A DNA stretch of 42,515 nucleotides from Aeromonas bivalvium (GTDB lineage Bacteria > Pseudomonadota > Gammaproteobacteria > Enterobacterales > Aeromonadaceae): the NCBI RefSeq assembly GCF_000819765.1, contig NZ_CDBT01000016.1, forward strand, positions 59,524-102,038. The letters are read 5' to 3'. Made by a program: the position numbers and the translations under genes. Under the pieces are notes generated by a model, which worked only from the letters and a program-made list of their open reading frames with translations, was not told the origin of the DNA and did not search any database. Shown here piece after piece: positions 1-8,832 of this stretch (position 1 is its first letter; each line of letters begins with the position of its first letter).

Positions 1-18
1 AGGGGCCCGCGGGCCCCT
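1..18. terminator. GC-rich hairpin at the window edge, probable tsaD terminator
   Basis: A self-complementary stretch (AGGGGCC, loop CGCG, GGCCCCT) lies just past the tsaD stop codon. On the minus strand it would follow tsaD. Any T-run would fall outside the window, so only the hairpin itself is seen. Confidence 0.45.
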
Positions 19-36
19 TCTTCATGGTGGTGATGT

Positions 37-1050
37 TCAAACGGGATCAAGGGTATCGAGCGGCCAGCGTGGCACCGCCTTGACCTCCAGCGGTTCGAAT
101 ACCCCAGCTTTCAGGCGTTGCATGCCAGCATAGGCGATCATGGCACCGTTATCGGTGCAGTATTCGGTGCGTGGGTAGAAGACGTCACCGTTCAGGCTCT
201 CCATCAGCTCGGCCAACTGGGCGCGCAGATGGCGATTGGCACTGACGCCGCCGGCGACCACCAGGCGGTTCAGCCCCGTCTCTTTCAGCGCACGACGGCA
301 CTTGATGGCCAGAGTGTCGACCACCGCATCTTCAAATGCACGGGCGATATCGGCACGAGTCTGCTCATCATCACCGTTGGCGGCTATGGTGTTGGCGGCA
401 AAGGTCTTGAGCCCGGAGAAGCTCATGTCGAGCCCGGGCCTGTCGGTCATGGGGCGGGGGAAGTGGAAACGTCCCGTGGTCCCCTTCTCGGCCAGACGGG
501 AGAGCAGGGGGCCGCCAGGATAGTCGAGCCCCATCAGCTTGGCGGTCTTGTCGAATGCCTCGCCGGCGGCATCATCGATGGATTCGCCCAGCAGCTGATA
601 GTGGCCGATGCCATCCACCCGTACCAGCATGGAATGGCCGCCGGAAACCAGCAGCGCCACGAAGGGGAACTCGGGGGCCCGCTCTTCCAGCATGGGGGCA
701 AGCAGGTGGCCTTCCATATGATGCACCGCCACGGCAGGTTTGCCCCACGCCATGGCCAGGGAACGACCTATGGTGGCGCCTACCAGGATGGCGCCCACCA
801 GACCCGGTCCGGCCGTGTAGGCGATGCCGTCTATGTCATCTTTGCCCAGGCCAGCCTCTAGCAATGCGGCCTGGATCAAGGGGATCGTCTTGCGGACATG
901 ATCCCGGCTGGCGAGCTCGGGGACAACGCCACCGTAGTCCGCATGCAGCTTGACCTGGCTGTATAACTGATGGGAAAGGATCCCTTTTTGATCATCGAAG
1001 ATCGCGATCCCGGTTTCGTCACAGGATGTCTCTATGCCCAATACACGCAT
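37..1050 (-). CDS. tsaD: tRNA N6-threonylcarbamoyladenosine transferase TsaD
   Basis: TsaD (formerly Gcp/YgjD) is the catalytic subunit that transfers the threonylcarbamoyl group from TC-AMP to A37 of ANN-decoding tRNAs, working with TsaB and TsaE in the cytoplasm. The 337-residue length is normal for the family. The N terminus [13 protein letters not shown] is the family hallmark, and the metal-binding HMEGH motif sits at residues 111-115 with both histidines present. The glycine-rich SGGHS and VAGGVSAN segments of the ASKHA nucleotide-binding fold are intact. The gene diverges from rpsU, the same arrangement as in enterobacteria. The ATG start at 1050 gives the conserved N terminus with no extension. 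No oddity seen. Confidence 0.97.
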   Translation of the reverse strand: MRVLGIETSCDETGIAIFDDQKGILSHQLYSQVKLHADYGGVVPELASRDHVRKTIPLIQAALLEAGLGKDDIDGIAYTAGPGLVGAILVGATIGRSLAMAWGKPAVAVHHMEGHLLAPMLEERAPEFPFVALLVSGGHSMLVRVDGIGHYQLLGESIDDAAGEAFDKTAKLMGLDYPGGPLLSRLAEKGTTGRFHFPRPMTDRPGLDMSFSGLKTFAANTIAANGDDEQTRADIARAFEDAVVDTLAIKCRRALKETGLNRLVVAGGVSANRHLRAQLAELMESLNGDVFYPRTEYCTDNGAMIAYAGMQRLKAGVFEPLEVKAVPRWPLDTLDPV

Positions 1051-1129
1051 TGCTAAAAATTTTCACTGCTAAAATGAGACGGCTATGGTAACCTTCGCGG
1101 GTTTTTTAAACCAGAGCGATCTCTGCGGG

Positions 1130-1159
1130 TTTACTTTCATTCCCTGTCCAGAGTATAAT
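1130..1159 (+). promoter_or_regulatory. Sigma-70 promoter of the rpsU-yqeY-dnaG-rpoD operon
   Basis: A perfect -10 box TATAAT at 1154-1159 is preceded by TTTACT at 1130-1135 (4 of 6 matches to the -35 consensus) with an 18-bp spacer. It gives a leader of about 65 nt before rpsU. I could not see a clear LexA box, although the E. coli counterpart carries one. Confidence 0.65.
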
Positions 1160-1217
1160 TTCGCACCATTTTAAGACATGCTGATCGAATGATGGTCAGC
1201 TAACAATTTATCACTGA

Positions 1218-1445
<228 letters not shown>

Positions 1446-1459
1446 TTAGAGTTTCAGCC

Positions 1460-1903
1460 GTGTCTCTGAAAGATCAGCTCAAGGATCAACAAAAACTCGC
1501 CATGCTGGCCAAGAACAAGGCCCGCCTGGGGACGATCCGTTTGTTGATGGCCGAGATCAAACAGCGTGAAATTGACTCCCGTATTGAGCTCAATGATGAG
1601 GATATCCTCGCTGTCGTGACCAAGATGGTCAAACAGCGCCGTGATTCCATCAGCCAATATGAAGTAGCTGGTCGCCAAGATCTTGCCGATGTCGAAGCCG
1701 CCGAGATCCAGGTGCTGCAGGAGTTCCTGCCGCAACAGCTGACCGCTGCCGAAATTGATGCCCTGATAGAGCAAGCCATCGCCCAGAGCGGTGCTGCCGT
1801 CATGGCCGATATGGGTAAAGTCATGGCTGTCTTGAAGCCAAACATTCAGGGGCGTGCCGATGTCGGCGCCGTCAGCGCGTTGGTGAAAACCCGCCTGGCG
1901 TAA
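1460..1903 (+). CDS. yqeY: GatB/YqeY domain protein
   Basis: This 147-residue protein matches the YqeY family, which resembles the C-terminal tRNA-binding helical domain of the amidotransferase subunit GatB. Recognisable stretches are the Lys-rich N terminus, IELNDEDILAVVTKMVKQRR near residues 40-60, the segment EFLPQQLTAAEI around residue 90, and the ending MGKVMAVLKPNIQGRAD..AVSALVK. The start is GTG at 1460, 14 nt after rpsU, so it is co-transcribed and probably translationally coupled. Insertion between rpsU and dnaG is common in vibrios, aeromonads and pseudomonads. Its molecular role is not firmly established. A tRNA-related function is inferred from the fold only. Confidence 0.9.
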   Translation: MSLKDQLKDQQKLAMLAKNKARLGTIRLLMAEIKQREIDSRIELNDEDILAVVTKMVKQRRDSISQYEVAGRQDLADVEAAEIQVLQEFLPQQLTAAEIDALIEQAIAQSGAAVMADMGKVMAVLKPNIQGRADVGAVSALVKTRLA

Positions 1904-1928
1904 CAGGCTGTGCTCTTGTTGGTCGAAG

Positions 1929-1968
1929 AAGCCGTGCTTCCCTGGGAATGCGCGGCTTTTTTCTTTTT
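1929..1968 (+). terminator. Hairpin with T-run between yqeY and dnaG
   Basis: AAGCCG at 1929-1934 pairs with CGGCTT at 1953-1958, with an inner TTCCC/GGGAA helix, followed by a run of T residues interrupted by one C. It probably attenuates transcription into dnaG, comparable to the known rpsU-dnaG terminator in E. coli that keeps primase levels low. Confidence 0.7.
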
Positions 1969-1990
1969 CTCCTTATGAATCAGGATGGTT

Positions 1991-3775
1991 ATGGCAGGCA
2001 GGATCCCGCAATCCTTCATCGATGATCTGCTCGCTCGTACCGATATTGTCGAGTTGGTCGACTCACGGGTGCGATTGAAAAAGGCCGGCAAGAACTACCA
2101 GGCCTGCTGCCCCTTCCATAACGAAAAGAGTCCCTCCTTCACCGTCAGTCAGGAGAAGCAGTTCTATCACTGCTTCGGTTGTGGCGCCCATGGCAATGCC
2201 ATCGGTTTTGTCATGGAGTATGACGGCCTCGAATTTCCCGACGCCATCGAAGAGCTGGCCAGTATGCAGGGCATGCAGGTGCCTCGTGAGCAGAGCCAAG
2301 GGGGGGCCGGCAATTCTCAACCGGCCGTCAGCAAGGATCTCTATGAGCTGATGAACCAGATCGCCCGCTTCTACGAGAGCAACCTCAAGAGCGCTACCCA
2401 CGCGGTGGAGTATCTCAAGGGGCGCGGCCTCACCGGGGAAGTGGTCAAGCGTTTCAACATAGGCTATGCCCCGGGGGACTGGGATCAGGTGCGGCGCCGT
2501 TTTGGCACCAGCCGGGATCACGAGCAGCTGCTCATCACCGGCGGCATGCTGATCCCCCGCGACAGCGGTCCCGGCAGCTATGACCGCTTTCGCGATCGCA
2601 TCATGTTCCCCATCCGCGACAAGCGAGGCCGGGTCATCGGCTTCGGTGGCCGAGTGCTTGGTGATGGGACACCCAAGTATCTGAACTCGCCGGAGACCCC
2701 CATCTTCCACAAAGGGCGGGAGCTGTTCGGCCTCTTTGAGGTGAAGCAGGCGCACAAGGATCCTCGCCGGATCCTGGTGGTGGAGGGCTACATGGATGTG
2801 GTGGCGCTCGGCCAGTACGAGATCGACTATGCGGTGGCGGCGCTTGGCACGGCGACCACCAGCGATCATATCCATACCCTGTTTCGCACCACCGCCGAGG
2901 TGGTCTGCTGCTACGACGGTGACAATGCCGGTCGGGAAGCGGCATGGCGGGCACTGGAGAATGCCCTTCCTCACTTGCAGGATGGCCGCGAGCTCAAGTT
3001 CGTGTTCCTGCCCGATGGCGAGGATCCCGATTCTCTGGTGCGTCAGATTGGCAAGGAGGGGTTTGAGGCCTTGCTGGACGAGGCGCAGCCCTTCGCCGAT
3101 TTCATGTTCGAGCGCCTCGCGCGGGATGCGGCCCTGACCGGCGAGGCGGGCAAGTTCGAGGTGGCGAACAAGGCTGCCGATCTGATCCGCCGGGTGCCGG
3201 AAGGCTTCACCCGGGAGGGACTGATCACCCGGCTCTCCAGCATGATGCGCTGGGGCGAGAACCGGCAGCGTATTACCGAGCTGTTTGCCCGTCATAGCCA
3301 GCCGAAGGTGGAACAGGCCAAGCCACAGCGCGGCAAGCTGACCCCTCTGCGCCGGGCGCTGGCGCTCATGGTGCAGTATCCCGGGGTGACAGCTGAACTG
3401 CCCGCCATGCCGGAACTGGCCGGGCTCAAGTTGCAGGGAATTGGGTTTCTGCTCAAGCTGCACCAGCAGATCCTGGCACAGCCCGGCATCACCACGGGGA
3501 TACTGCTCGAACACTGGCGTGGCACCAAAGAGGGAGAGATCCTGGCTCAGTTGGCCATGCACGACTTGTTCGAGATCCAGCTCGAGCGTGAACCGGACAT
3601 CTTGGGCGAGTTGCAGGATACTTTCGTCGGCTTCATCAACCAGTTCTTGAAGCAGCGTATCGAAGAGTTGCAGGCCAAGGTGGCCCTACAAGGACTGAGC
3701 GCCGAGGAAACCAAGGAGCTGATGATGTTGATCCGGGAAGTACAGAATGAGAAAAGAAATGACATTGGGGCTTGA
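1991..3775 (+). CDS. dnaG: DNA primase DnaG
   Basis: DnaG makes RNA primers at the replication fork and binds DnaB helicase through its C-terminal domain. From the ATG at 1991 the protein has 594 residues. The zinc-ribbon ligands C40, H43, C61 and C64 are present (ACCPFH..CFGCGAHG). The TOPRIM catalytic motifs follow as VVEGYMDVVAL and the Asp-rich DGDNAG. The C-terminal third is the helical DnaB-interacting domain. The in-frame ATG at 1985 is less likely: AGGA at 1982-1985 is well spaced only for the ATG at 1991, and MAGRIP is the conserved enterobacterial N terminus. It sits between an upstream attenuator-like hairpin and the rpoD gene. Confidence 0.97.
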   Translation: MAGRIPQSFIDDLLARTDIVELVDSRVRLKKAGKNYQACCPFHNEKSPSFTVSQEKQFYHCFGCGAHGNAIGFVMEYDGLEFPDAIEELASMQGMQVPREQSQGGAGNSQPAVSKDLYELMNQIARFYESNLKSATHAVEYLKGRGLTGEVVKRFNIGYAPGDWDQVRRRFGTSRDHEQLLITGGMLIPRDSGPGSYDRFRDRIMFPIRDKRGRVIGFGGRVLGDGTPKYLNSPETPIFHKGRELFGLFEVKQAHKDPRRILVVEGYMDVVALGQYEIDYAVAALGTATTSDHIHTLFRTTAEVVCCYDGDNAGREAAWRALENALPHLQDGRELKFVFLPDGEDPDSLVRQIGKEGFEALLDEAQPFADFMFERLARDAALTGEAGKFEVANKAADLIRRVPEGFTREGLITRLSSMMRWGENRQRITELFARHSQPKVEQAKPQRGKLTPLRRALALMVQYPGVTAELPAMPELAGLKLQGIGFLLKLHQQILAQPGITTGILLEHWRGTKEGEILAQLAMHDLFEIQLEREPDILGELQDTFVGFINQFLKQRIEELQAKVALQGLSAEETKELMMLIREVQNEKRNDIGA

Positions 3776-3802
3776 TATCTGAGTGGTTAGTCCCAATATA
3801 AA
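3772..3802 (+). promoter_or_regulatory. Candidate internal promoter for rpoD
   Basis: TTGATA (3772-3777, overlapping the dnaG stop) and TATAAA (3797-3802) each match five of six consensus bases but are 19 bp apart, which is slightly long. A second weak -10-like TATAAC lies at 3842. Independent rpoD promoters inside or after dnaG are known in E. coli, but this assignment is inference. Confidence 0.35.
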
Positions 3803-3900
3803 CAGAGTTGCCCGAATCGACGGGAATTAGATGCAAAAACCTATAACCACCTGGCCCCGACAAACAAAGCGGGCAGGGGTTTCTCAGACCGACGCCGCAA

Positions 3901-3928
3901 CCAGACATAGCATGTCTGGCGGTTTTCT
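3901..3928 (+). terminator. Hairpin between dnaG and rpoD
   Basis: CCAGACAT (3901-3908) and ATGTCTGG (3912-3919) form a perfect 8-bp stem with a 3-nt loop. They are followed by CGG and a short T-rich tract. It may act as a partial terminator or mRNA-processing site separating dnaG from rpoD. Confidence 0.5.
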
Positions 3929-3997
3929 ATTAGAATTGGCTATTTGCGCACCAGCGCATCGCTCGCGCAACCTAGCAACACCAACCGGATGAGTTCT

Positions 3998-5854
3998 ATG
4001 GAGCAAACCCCGCAGTCTCAGCTTAAACTCCTCGTTGCCAAAGGTAAAGAACAGGGCTACCTGACTTATGCCGAGGTGAACGATCACCTCCCTCAAGAGA
4101 TCGTTGACTCTGATCAGATCGAAGACATCATTCAGATGATCAACGACATGGGTATCCAGGTAGTGGAAAACGCACCGGATGCCGATGACCTTATCATGGC
4201 CGAAGGCGGCACCGCCGACGAAGATGCCGCCGAAGCAGCGGCTCAAGCCTTGGCCTCTGTTGAATCTGAAATTGGTCGCACCACGGACCCGGTCCGCATG
4301 TACATGCGGGAGATGGGTACCGTCGAGCTGCTGACCCGTGAAGGCGAAATCGACATCGCCAAGCGTATCGAAGACGGCATCAACCAGGTACAGAGCTCGG
4401 TGGCAGAGTACCCGGAAGCCATCACTTATCTGCTTGAACAGTACGATAAATTTGAAGCCGAACAGCTGCGTCTGTCCGACATCATCTCGGGTTTCATCGA
4501 TCCCAACGAGGCCGATGATGTGGCGCCGACGGCGACCCATATCGGTTCCGAGCTCAGCGAAGACGACCTCGCCGACGAGGATGAGGACGAAGACGAAGAC
4601 GAAGACGAAGACGGCGACAGTTCGGATGACGACGGGGACGGCGGTCCGGATCCCGAAGTCGCCCGCGAGAAGTTTGGTGAACTGCGTGCCCAGTACGAAG
4701 TCACCCGCCTCTCCATCCAGAATAACGGCCGTGCTCACGACGAAACCCAGGCCGCCATCGCTCAGCTGGCCGACGTGTTCCGTCAGTTCCGTCTGATGCC
4801 CAAACAGTTCGACCGTCTGGTCAACAACATGCGCGAGATGATGGAGCGTGTGCGGGTACAGGAAAGGATCATTCTCAAGCTCTGCGTTGAGCAGGCCAAG
4901 ATGCCGAAGAAAACCTTCGTCGCGGCCTTCACCAACAACGAGTGCGAAACAGCCTGGTTTGAATACCAGAAGCAAGCTGGCAAGTCCTGGTCTCCCCGTC
5001 TGGTCGAGATGGACGAAGACGTGCTGCGCGCCATCGGCAAGCTGCAGCAGATCGAAGAAGAGACTGGCCTGTCGATTACCCAGATCAAGGACATCAACCG
5101 TCGCATGAGCATAGGTGAGGCCAAGGCTCGCCGTGCCAAGAAAGAGATGGTCGAGGCGAACCTGCGTCTGGTTATCTCCATCGCCAAGAAGTACACCAAC
5201 CGTGGTCTGCAGTTCCTGGATCTGATCCAGGAGGGCAACATAGGTCTGATGAAGGCGGTGGACAAGTTTGAATACCGTCGTGGCTACAAGTTCTCGACCT
5301 ATGCCACCTGGTGGATCCGTCAGGCCATTACCCGCTCCATCGCGGATCAGGCCCGTACCATCCGTATCCCGGTGCACATGATCGAGACCATCAACAAGCT
5401 CAACCGTATCTCCCGTCAGATGCTGCAGGAGATGGGTCGTGAACCGAACCCGGAAGAGCTGGCCATGCGCATGGGCATGCCGGAAGACAAGATCCGCAAG
5501 GTACTGAAGATCGCCAAGGAGCCTATCTCCATGGAGACGCCCATCGGTGATGATGAAGATTCCCACCTGGGCGACTTCATCGAAGATACCACCCTGGCCC
5601 TGCCGGCGGATGCGGCCACCAGCGAGAGCCTGCGCAACGCCACCCGCGAAGTGCTGGCCGGTCTGACCGCCCGCGAAGCCAAGGTGCTGCGGATGCGTTT
5701 CGGGATCGACATGAACACGGACCATACCCTCGAGGAAGTGGGCAAGCAGTTCGACGTCACCCGTGAGCGTATTCGTCAGATCGAGGCCAAGGCTCTGCGC
5801 AAGCTGCGCCATCCGAGCCGCTCGGAAGTGCTGCGCAGCTTCCTGGACGAGTAG
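3998..5854 (+). CDS. rpoD: RNA polymerase sigma factor RpoD (sigma-70)
   Basis: The housekeeping sigma factor directs RNA polymerase to most promoters. From the ATG at 3998 it has 618 residues and begins [13 protein letters not shown], the conserved region 1.1 start; earlier in-frame starts add residues that are not conserved. Region 1.2, the large non-conserved insert, region 2 with the -10 recognition helix ([15 protein letters not shown]), region 3 and the region 4.2 helix-turn-helix ([20 protein letters not shown]) are all intact. The non-conserved region carries a strongly acidic tract, including four Asp-Glu repeats encoded by a perfect hexanucleotide repeat at 4586-4609. A strong terminator follows. 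It closes the macromolecular synthesis operon. Confidence 0.98.
   Translation: MEQTPQSQLKLLVAKGKEQGYLTYAEVNDHLPQEIVDSDQIEDIIQMINDMGIQVVENAPDADDLIMAEGGTADEDAAEAAAQALASVESEIGRTTDPVRMYMREMGTVELLTREGEIDIAKRIEDGINQVQSSVAEYPEAITYLLEQYDKFEAEQLRLSDIISGFIDPNEADDVAPTATHIGSELSEDDLADEDEDEDEDEDEDGDSSDDDGDGGPDPEVAREKFGELRAQYEVTRLSIQNNGRAHDETQAAIAQLADVFRQFRLMPKQFDRLVNNMREMMERVRVQERIILKLCVEQAKMPKKTFVAAFTNNECETAWFEYQKQAGKSWSPRLVEMDEDVLRAIGKLQQIEEETGLSITQIKDINRRMSIGEAKARRAKKEMVEANLRLVISIAKKYTNRGLQFLDLIQEGNIGLMKAVDKFEYRRGYKFSTYATWWIRQAITRSIADQARTIRIPVHMIETINKLNRISRQMLQEMGREPNPEELAMRMGMPEDKIRKVLKIAKEPISMETPIGDDEDSHLGDFIEDTTLALPADAATSESLRNATREVLAGLTAREAKVLRMRFGIDMNTDHTLEEVGKQFDVTRERIRQIEAKALRKLRHPSRSEVLRSFLDE
4586..4609 (+). 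repeat. GACGAA hexanucleotide repeat (4 copies) in rpoD
   Basis: Four perfect in-frame copies of GACGAA encode Asp-Glu repeats from residue 197 of RpoD and continue into a partial fifth copy. Other acidic codons flank the tract. It lies in the variable region between conserved regions 1.2 and 2, so changes in copy number would keep the reading frame. Confidence 0.85.
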
Positions 5855-5885
5855 TCCTGAGGCATTGGCCCCGGCCATCCCCCCC

Positions 5886-5914
5886 AAAGCCCCGCCACGC
5901 GGGGCTTTGTTTTA
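5886..5914 (+). terminator. Rho-independent terminator of rpoD
   Basis: AAAGCCCCGC (5886-5895) and GCGGGGCTTT (5899-5908) form a perfect 10-bp stem with a 3-nt loop, followed by a T-rich tract. It lies 31 nt after the rpoD stop codon. Confidence 0.9.
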
Positions 5915-5983
5915 TTTATGTCAGAGGGATCACGCACTTGGGGAGCGAATGGACAAAATGTCGCCAAGTGATTGATCTGGCTA

Positions 5984-6012
5984 TGGACTAGGGCTTTTCC
6001 ATCCCCTATAAT
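5984..6012 (+). promoter_or_regulatory. Promoter of the tRNA-Ile gene
   Basis: TGGACT at 5984-5989 (4 of 6) and a perfect TATAAT at 6007-6012 are separated by exactly 17 bp. The mature tRNA starts 24 bp after the -10 box, and the downstream sequence CCACGCCGC is GC-rich, as in stringently controlled stable-RNA promoters. Confidence 0.75.
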
Positions 6013-6035
6013 CCACGCCGCAAACCAACGCATAC

Positions 6036-6112
6036 GGCCCCTTAGCTCAGTTGGTTAGAGCAGTCGACTCATAATCGATTGGTCGCCCGTTCAAGTCGGG
6101 CAGGGGCCACCA
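6036..6112 (+). tRNA. ileX: tRNA-Ile2 with CAU anticodon (lysidine type, reads AUA)
   Basis: A complete 77-nt cloverleaf with encoded CCA: the acceptor stem GGCCCCU/AGGGGCC pairs perfectly, the D arm is GCUC..GAGC, the anticodon stem GUCGA/UCGAU carries CAU at 6070-6072, and the T stem is GCCCG/CGGGC. The CAU anticodon would suggest methionine, but the body closely follows the E. coli minor isoleucine tRNA (GGCCCCUUAGCUCAGU..) and lacks elongator-Met features. It should therefore be modified by TilS at C34 to read AUA. It has its own promoter and terminator. Confidence 0.9.
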
Positions 6113-6118
6113 ATTCCA

Positions 6119-6154
6119 GAGGGCTGGCGAGTTATTACTCGCCAGCCCTCTTTT
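6119..6154 (+). terminator. Terminator of the tRNA-Ile gene
   Basis: GAGGGCTGGCGAG (6119-6131) and CTCGCCAGCCCTC (6138-6150) form a perfect 13-bp stem with a 6-nt loop, followed by TTTT. It begins 7 nt after the tRNA CCA end. Confidence 0.93.
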
Positions 6155-6245
6155 CGCTAGGATACCTACAGGGTATTTCAACCAGCAGGTCATCCACTCC
6201 AGAGTGGCTCTCTCCCTCCCCAAACTGTTTTTCTCCTTCAGTGAG

Positions 6246-6278
6246 AAAAATGCACATGCCTCCTCAAGGTGGCATGTG
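6246..6278 (-). terminator. Terminator of the LysR gene
   Basis: Read on the minus strand, CACATGCC and GGCATGTG (6253-6260 and 6271-6278) form an 8-bp stem, with an inner CCT/AGG helix, followed by CATTTTTC. It is 52 nt past the LysR stop codon. Confidence 0.75.
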
Positions 6279-6330
6279 TTAGATGACCTTCACGAGTGGT
6301 CATCGAACCATGAAGGCAAATCAAGACCTG

Positions 6331-7239
6331 CTACACGATACGGGCAATTTCAAGAATCTGGTTGCGAAGCCATTTGTGTGCAGGGTCATAGTGTTGTCTC
6401 TCATGCCAAATAATAGATGGCGTGAATGGCGTGATTTCCATCGGCAGAGCGAGTATTTCAATGCTGACTGACTCGGCAATTCGGTGGGCCAGTCTACGTG
6501 GAAGACAGAGAACCAAATCGCTCTTGGCCACCATGTTGGGAGCAACCAGAAAGTGAGGGGTCCGTACCGCAATTCTGCGGGTGAGCCCACGCTGTGCCAG
6601 CGCTTCATCCACGGCACTTCCTCCGTGGCCCGTGATGATCACCGCAAGATGCGGCCACGAGACAAAATGTTCGAGTGTCAGTGGTTCGGCGAGGATCGGA
6701 TGGCCTTGGCGAACCACACAGACCAAATCTTCATCATAGAGTGGCTTGCTGTAAAACCGTGCAGGCAGCCCCTCGAAAGAGCCTACTGCCAGATCCGCGC
6801 CACCCTGAGCAATTAAATCGACGTTGTCACCCGCGGGTGCCGACATGACCAGATCGATCCCGGGTGCCAAGGAGGCAAGTCTAGAAACCAGCTCAGGCAT
6901 TAATAAAAGGGCCAAGTGATCCCCAGTGGCAATCGTAAATCGCCCCGATGCGCTGCCTGGATGAAATTCTGCAGGGGAGACAATGGCGCGAGCATCATCA
7001 AGCAACCTGGTCACCGATGCCGACAACGCGAGCGCTCTTGGCGTTAATTCCCATCCATTGGCCGTTCGCACCAGAATCCGGTCGTTCAACAACCGGCGCA
7101 AGCGTCCTAAAGCCCGACTCGCGGCGGGCTGGCTAAGCCCTAATCGTGTGCCCGCACCTGTGACGCTGCCTTCTTTGAGCAGGGCGTCAAACAACTTGAG
7201 AAGGTTGAGGTCGACCTCACCTATATCCGGCTTGTGCAT
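6331..7239 (-). CDS. LysR-family transcriptional regulator
   Basis: A 302-residue LysR-type regulator from the ATG at 7239. The N-terminal winged helix-turn-helix is clear (DLNLLKLFDALLKEGSVTGA, then GLSQPAASRALGRLRR), followed by an effector-binding domain of two periplasmic-binding-protein-like lobes. An upstream extension to 7290 is possible but is not typical of the family. It diverges from an NmrA-type oxidoreductase whose start is 92 bp away, the classic LysR layout, so it probably controls that gene and itself from the shared intergenic region. Codon use here looks less GC-rich than in neighbouring genes, which hints at later acquisition. Effector unknown. Confidence 0.85.
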   Translation of the reverse strand: MHKPDIGEVDLNLLKLFDALLKEGSVTGAGTRLGLSQPAASRALGRLRRLLNDRILVRTANGWELTPRALALSASVTRLLDDARAIVSPAEFHPGSASGRFTIATGDHLALLLMPELVSRLASLAPGIDLVMSAPAGDNVDLIAQGGADLAVGSFEGLPARFYSKPLYDEDLVCVVRQGHPILAEPLTLEHFVSWPHLAVIITGHGGSAVDEALAQRGLTRRIAVRTPHFLVAPNMVAKSDLVLCLPRRLAHRIAESVSIEILALPMEITPFTPSIIWHERQHYDPAHKWLRNQILEIARIV

Positions 7240-7331
7240 GTTTGAAATAACCTGCATGCATTTTTCATATGTCGATGAACTGTATAGCATTCCTCATGAC
7301 GAATCCATCAAGCTTCTTAACGGGAGGAAAA

Positions 7332-8219
7332 ATGAGTGCTAACGAATTGTTTGTTGTAACAGGTGCCACAGGCCGTACGGGATCTGCTGCTGCAAAGACA
7401 TTGCTCGATGCTGGAAAGCGCGTGCGGGTTGTCGTGCGAGATGAGCCAAAAGGGGAAGTGTGGGCGGCTCTCGGGGCTGACGTTGCTGTGGCTGATTTCT
7501 CTGATTTCGCTGCCCTGTGCAAGGCCTTTTCTGGTGCGGACGGTGCATACATCGTCAGCCCCCCGCAGTATTCGTCAGAGCATCTCTTTTCACAGGCTGG
7601 CACGATGGCTCGCTCCATTGCGAAGGCGGCAAAATTGGCGAACTTGTCCAGGCTGGTTGTTCTCTCGTCAATCGGCGCAGAGCAACCCGAGGGAACTGGC
7701 TGGATTGCCATGAATCGTATGCTTGAGGAGTCATTGAGCGATACCAGGCTGTCAGTAACATTTCTTCGTGCAGCCTACTTCATGGAAAACTGGGCGCCGC
7801 TCGTTAAAATGGCGGTGTGCCAGCGTCAACTACCCAGTTTTTTGTCGCCGTTGAATCAAGAGTTTCCGATGATTGCCGCAGCCGATATCGGCCGCATGGC
7901 GGCCGAAGCCCTCTGTGAAAACTGGGACGGTGTGCGAGTGATTGATCTGGAAGGTCCTGCCCGGTATTCCCCGAACGATATTGCGGAGCACTTGTCTTTG
8001 ACACTCGGAGAAGCGATATCGCCTTTTTCGATACCTGAGTCAGACTGGGCACAGTCGATCGCGGGTCGAGGTTTTTCATCGGCGGCCATCTGCGGATTTA
8101 TTGAAATGACTCAAGGGATTAACACTGGCCATATAGCGTTTGATGACTTGTTGAGCGTTGAGCGACGCCAGGGAACCATCACGCTTGATGTGGTGATGGA
8201 TACATTGGCTGCGGGGTAA
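7332..8219 (+). CDS. NmrA-type NAD(P)-binding oxidoreductase or sensor
   Basis: A 295-residue atypical short-chain dehydrogenase. The N-terminal Rossmann motif GATGRTG at residues 11-17 fits the NAD(P)-binding GxxGxxG pattern. It is followed by VRVVVRDEP, LGADVAVADFSD and SGADGAYIVSPPQ, the layout of NmrA/QOR2-type proteins. No classical YxxxK catalytic pair is evident, so it may be a quinone reductase-like enzyme or a redox-sensing protein. The ATG at 7332 has a strong GGAGGA ribosome binding site. Upstream in-frame ATGs (such as 7275) lack one. It diverges from a LysR regulator that probably controls it, and a GC-rich hairpin follows. Substrate unknown. Confidence 0.8.
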   Translation: MSANELFVVTGATGRTGSAAAKTLLDAGKRVRVVVRDEPKGEVWAALGADVAVADFSDFAALCKAFSGADGAYIVSPPQYSSEHLFSQAGTMARSIAKAAKLANLSRLVVLSSIGAEQPEGTGWIAMNRMLEESLSDTRLSVTFLRAAYFMENWAPLVKMAVCQRQLPSFLSPLNQEFPMIAAADIGRMAAEALCENWDGVRVIDLEGPARYSPNDIAEHLSLTLGEAISPFSIPESDWAQSIAGRGFSSAAICGFIEMTQGINTGHIAFDDLLSVERRQGTITLDVVMDTLAAG

Positions 8220-8242
8220 GCCTGTATCGCTGAATCCCGATG

Positions 8243-8272
8243 CAACAGACCCGCCATGGGGCGGGTCTGTTG
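8243..8272. terminator. Hairpin between convergent genes
   Basis: CAACAGACCCGCC (8243-8255) and GGCGGGTCTGTTG (8260-8272) form a perfect 13-bp stem with an ATGG loop. There is no T-run on either side, so termination may be weak or factor-assisted. It separates the oxidoreductase from the convergent cytochrome gene. Confidence 0.6.
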
Positions 8273-8310
8273 TGGGCCATCACGGCTGCGTCATGGCGTG
8301 GCAAAGGGGC

Positions 8311-8832
8311 TCAGTGCGCCTTGCCCGGCAGCATGCGCCGCAGCAGGTTGCTGCGCTGGCGCCAGGAGGTGAACACCAGGGCCGTCAGGTGCAGGGCGAT
8401 CAGCCCTTGCAGCCCCCAGGTACACCAGGTGTGCCAGTCATAGGCTTCCAGCTCGAAACCGAGTTCCGTGTTCTGAAACCAGCCGGTGAAGCCGGTGGCG
8501 AGCACGGTCAGCCAGATGGCCCAGACCGCCAGCTTGCCGCTGCCATGATGACCGGGGGAGGCGGGTAGCCGCTCGCGCATCTCCCGTGCCTGCTGGCGAA
8601 AGTCCTCGCGGCTGGGGAGCAGGGCGCCCAGCCGGGCATCGCCTCTGGCCAGGGTCAGCCCCCACAGCAGGCGCAGCCCGATGAGGGACATGGCGAGGTA
8701 GCCCAGCCACTCGTGCCACTCCTCCCCCGACTCGTTGAGCCAGAGGTTGGCGATACAGGCGACGGCCAGCCCCCAGTGCGTCAGACGCACCAGAGGATCC
8801 CAGCGAAAGGGATCAGCCCTTCTGCTTGGCAT
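8311..8832 (-). CDS. Cytochrome b561-like membrane protein
   Basis: A 173-residue integral membrane protein of the bacterial cytochrome b561 / Ni-Fe hydrogenase cytochrome b type. It has about four hydrophobic segments and histidines placed for two b haems: H19 (LTHWG), H40 (EEWHEW), H134 (YDWHTW) and H148 (ALHLTA). The start codon lies inside the upstream cytochrome b562 gene (20-bp overlap), so the two are almost certainly co-translated. The pairing suggests the periplasmic b562 passes electrons to or takes them from this membrane cytochrome. That functional link is inferred from gene overlap. Donor and acceptor are not identifiable from sequence. Confidence 0.82.
   Translation of the reverse strand: MPSRRADPFRWDPLVRLTHWGLAVACIANLWLNESGEEWHEWLGYLAMSLIGLRLLWGLTLARGDARLGALLPSREDFRQQAREMRERLPASPGHHGSGKLAVWAIWLTVLATGFTGWFQNTELGFELEAYDWHTWCTWGLQGLIALHLTALVFTSWRQRSNLLRRMLPGKAH

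Noticed and set aside
6036..6112. tRNA-Met reading of the CAU anticodon
   Set aside because: The tRNA body matches the lysidine-modified isoleucine tRNA rather than elongator or initiator methionine tRNA.
6036..8310. Integrated element using the tRNA-Ile as attachment site
   Set aside because: No integrase gene and no direct repeat of the tRNA 3' end was found on the far side of the LysR/NmrA pair.
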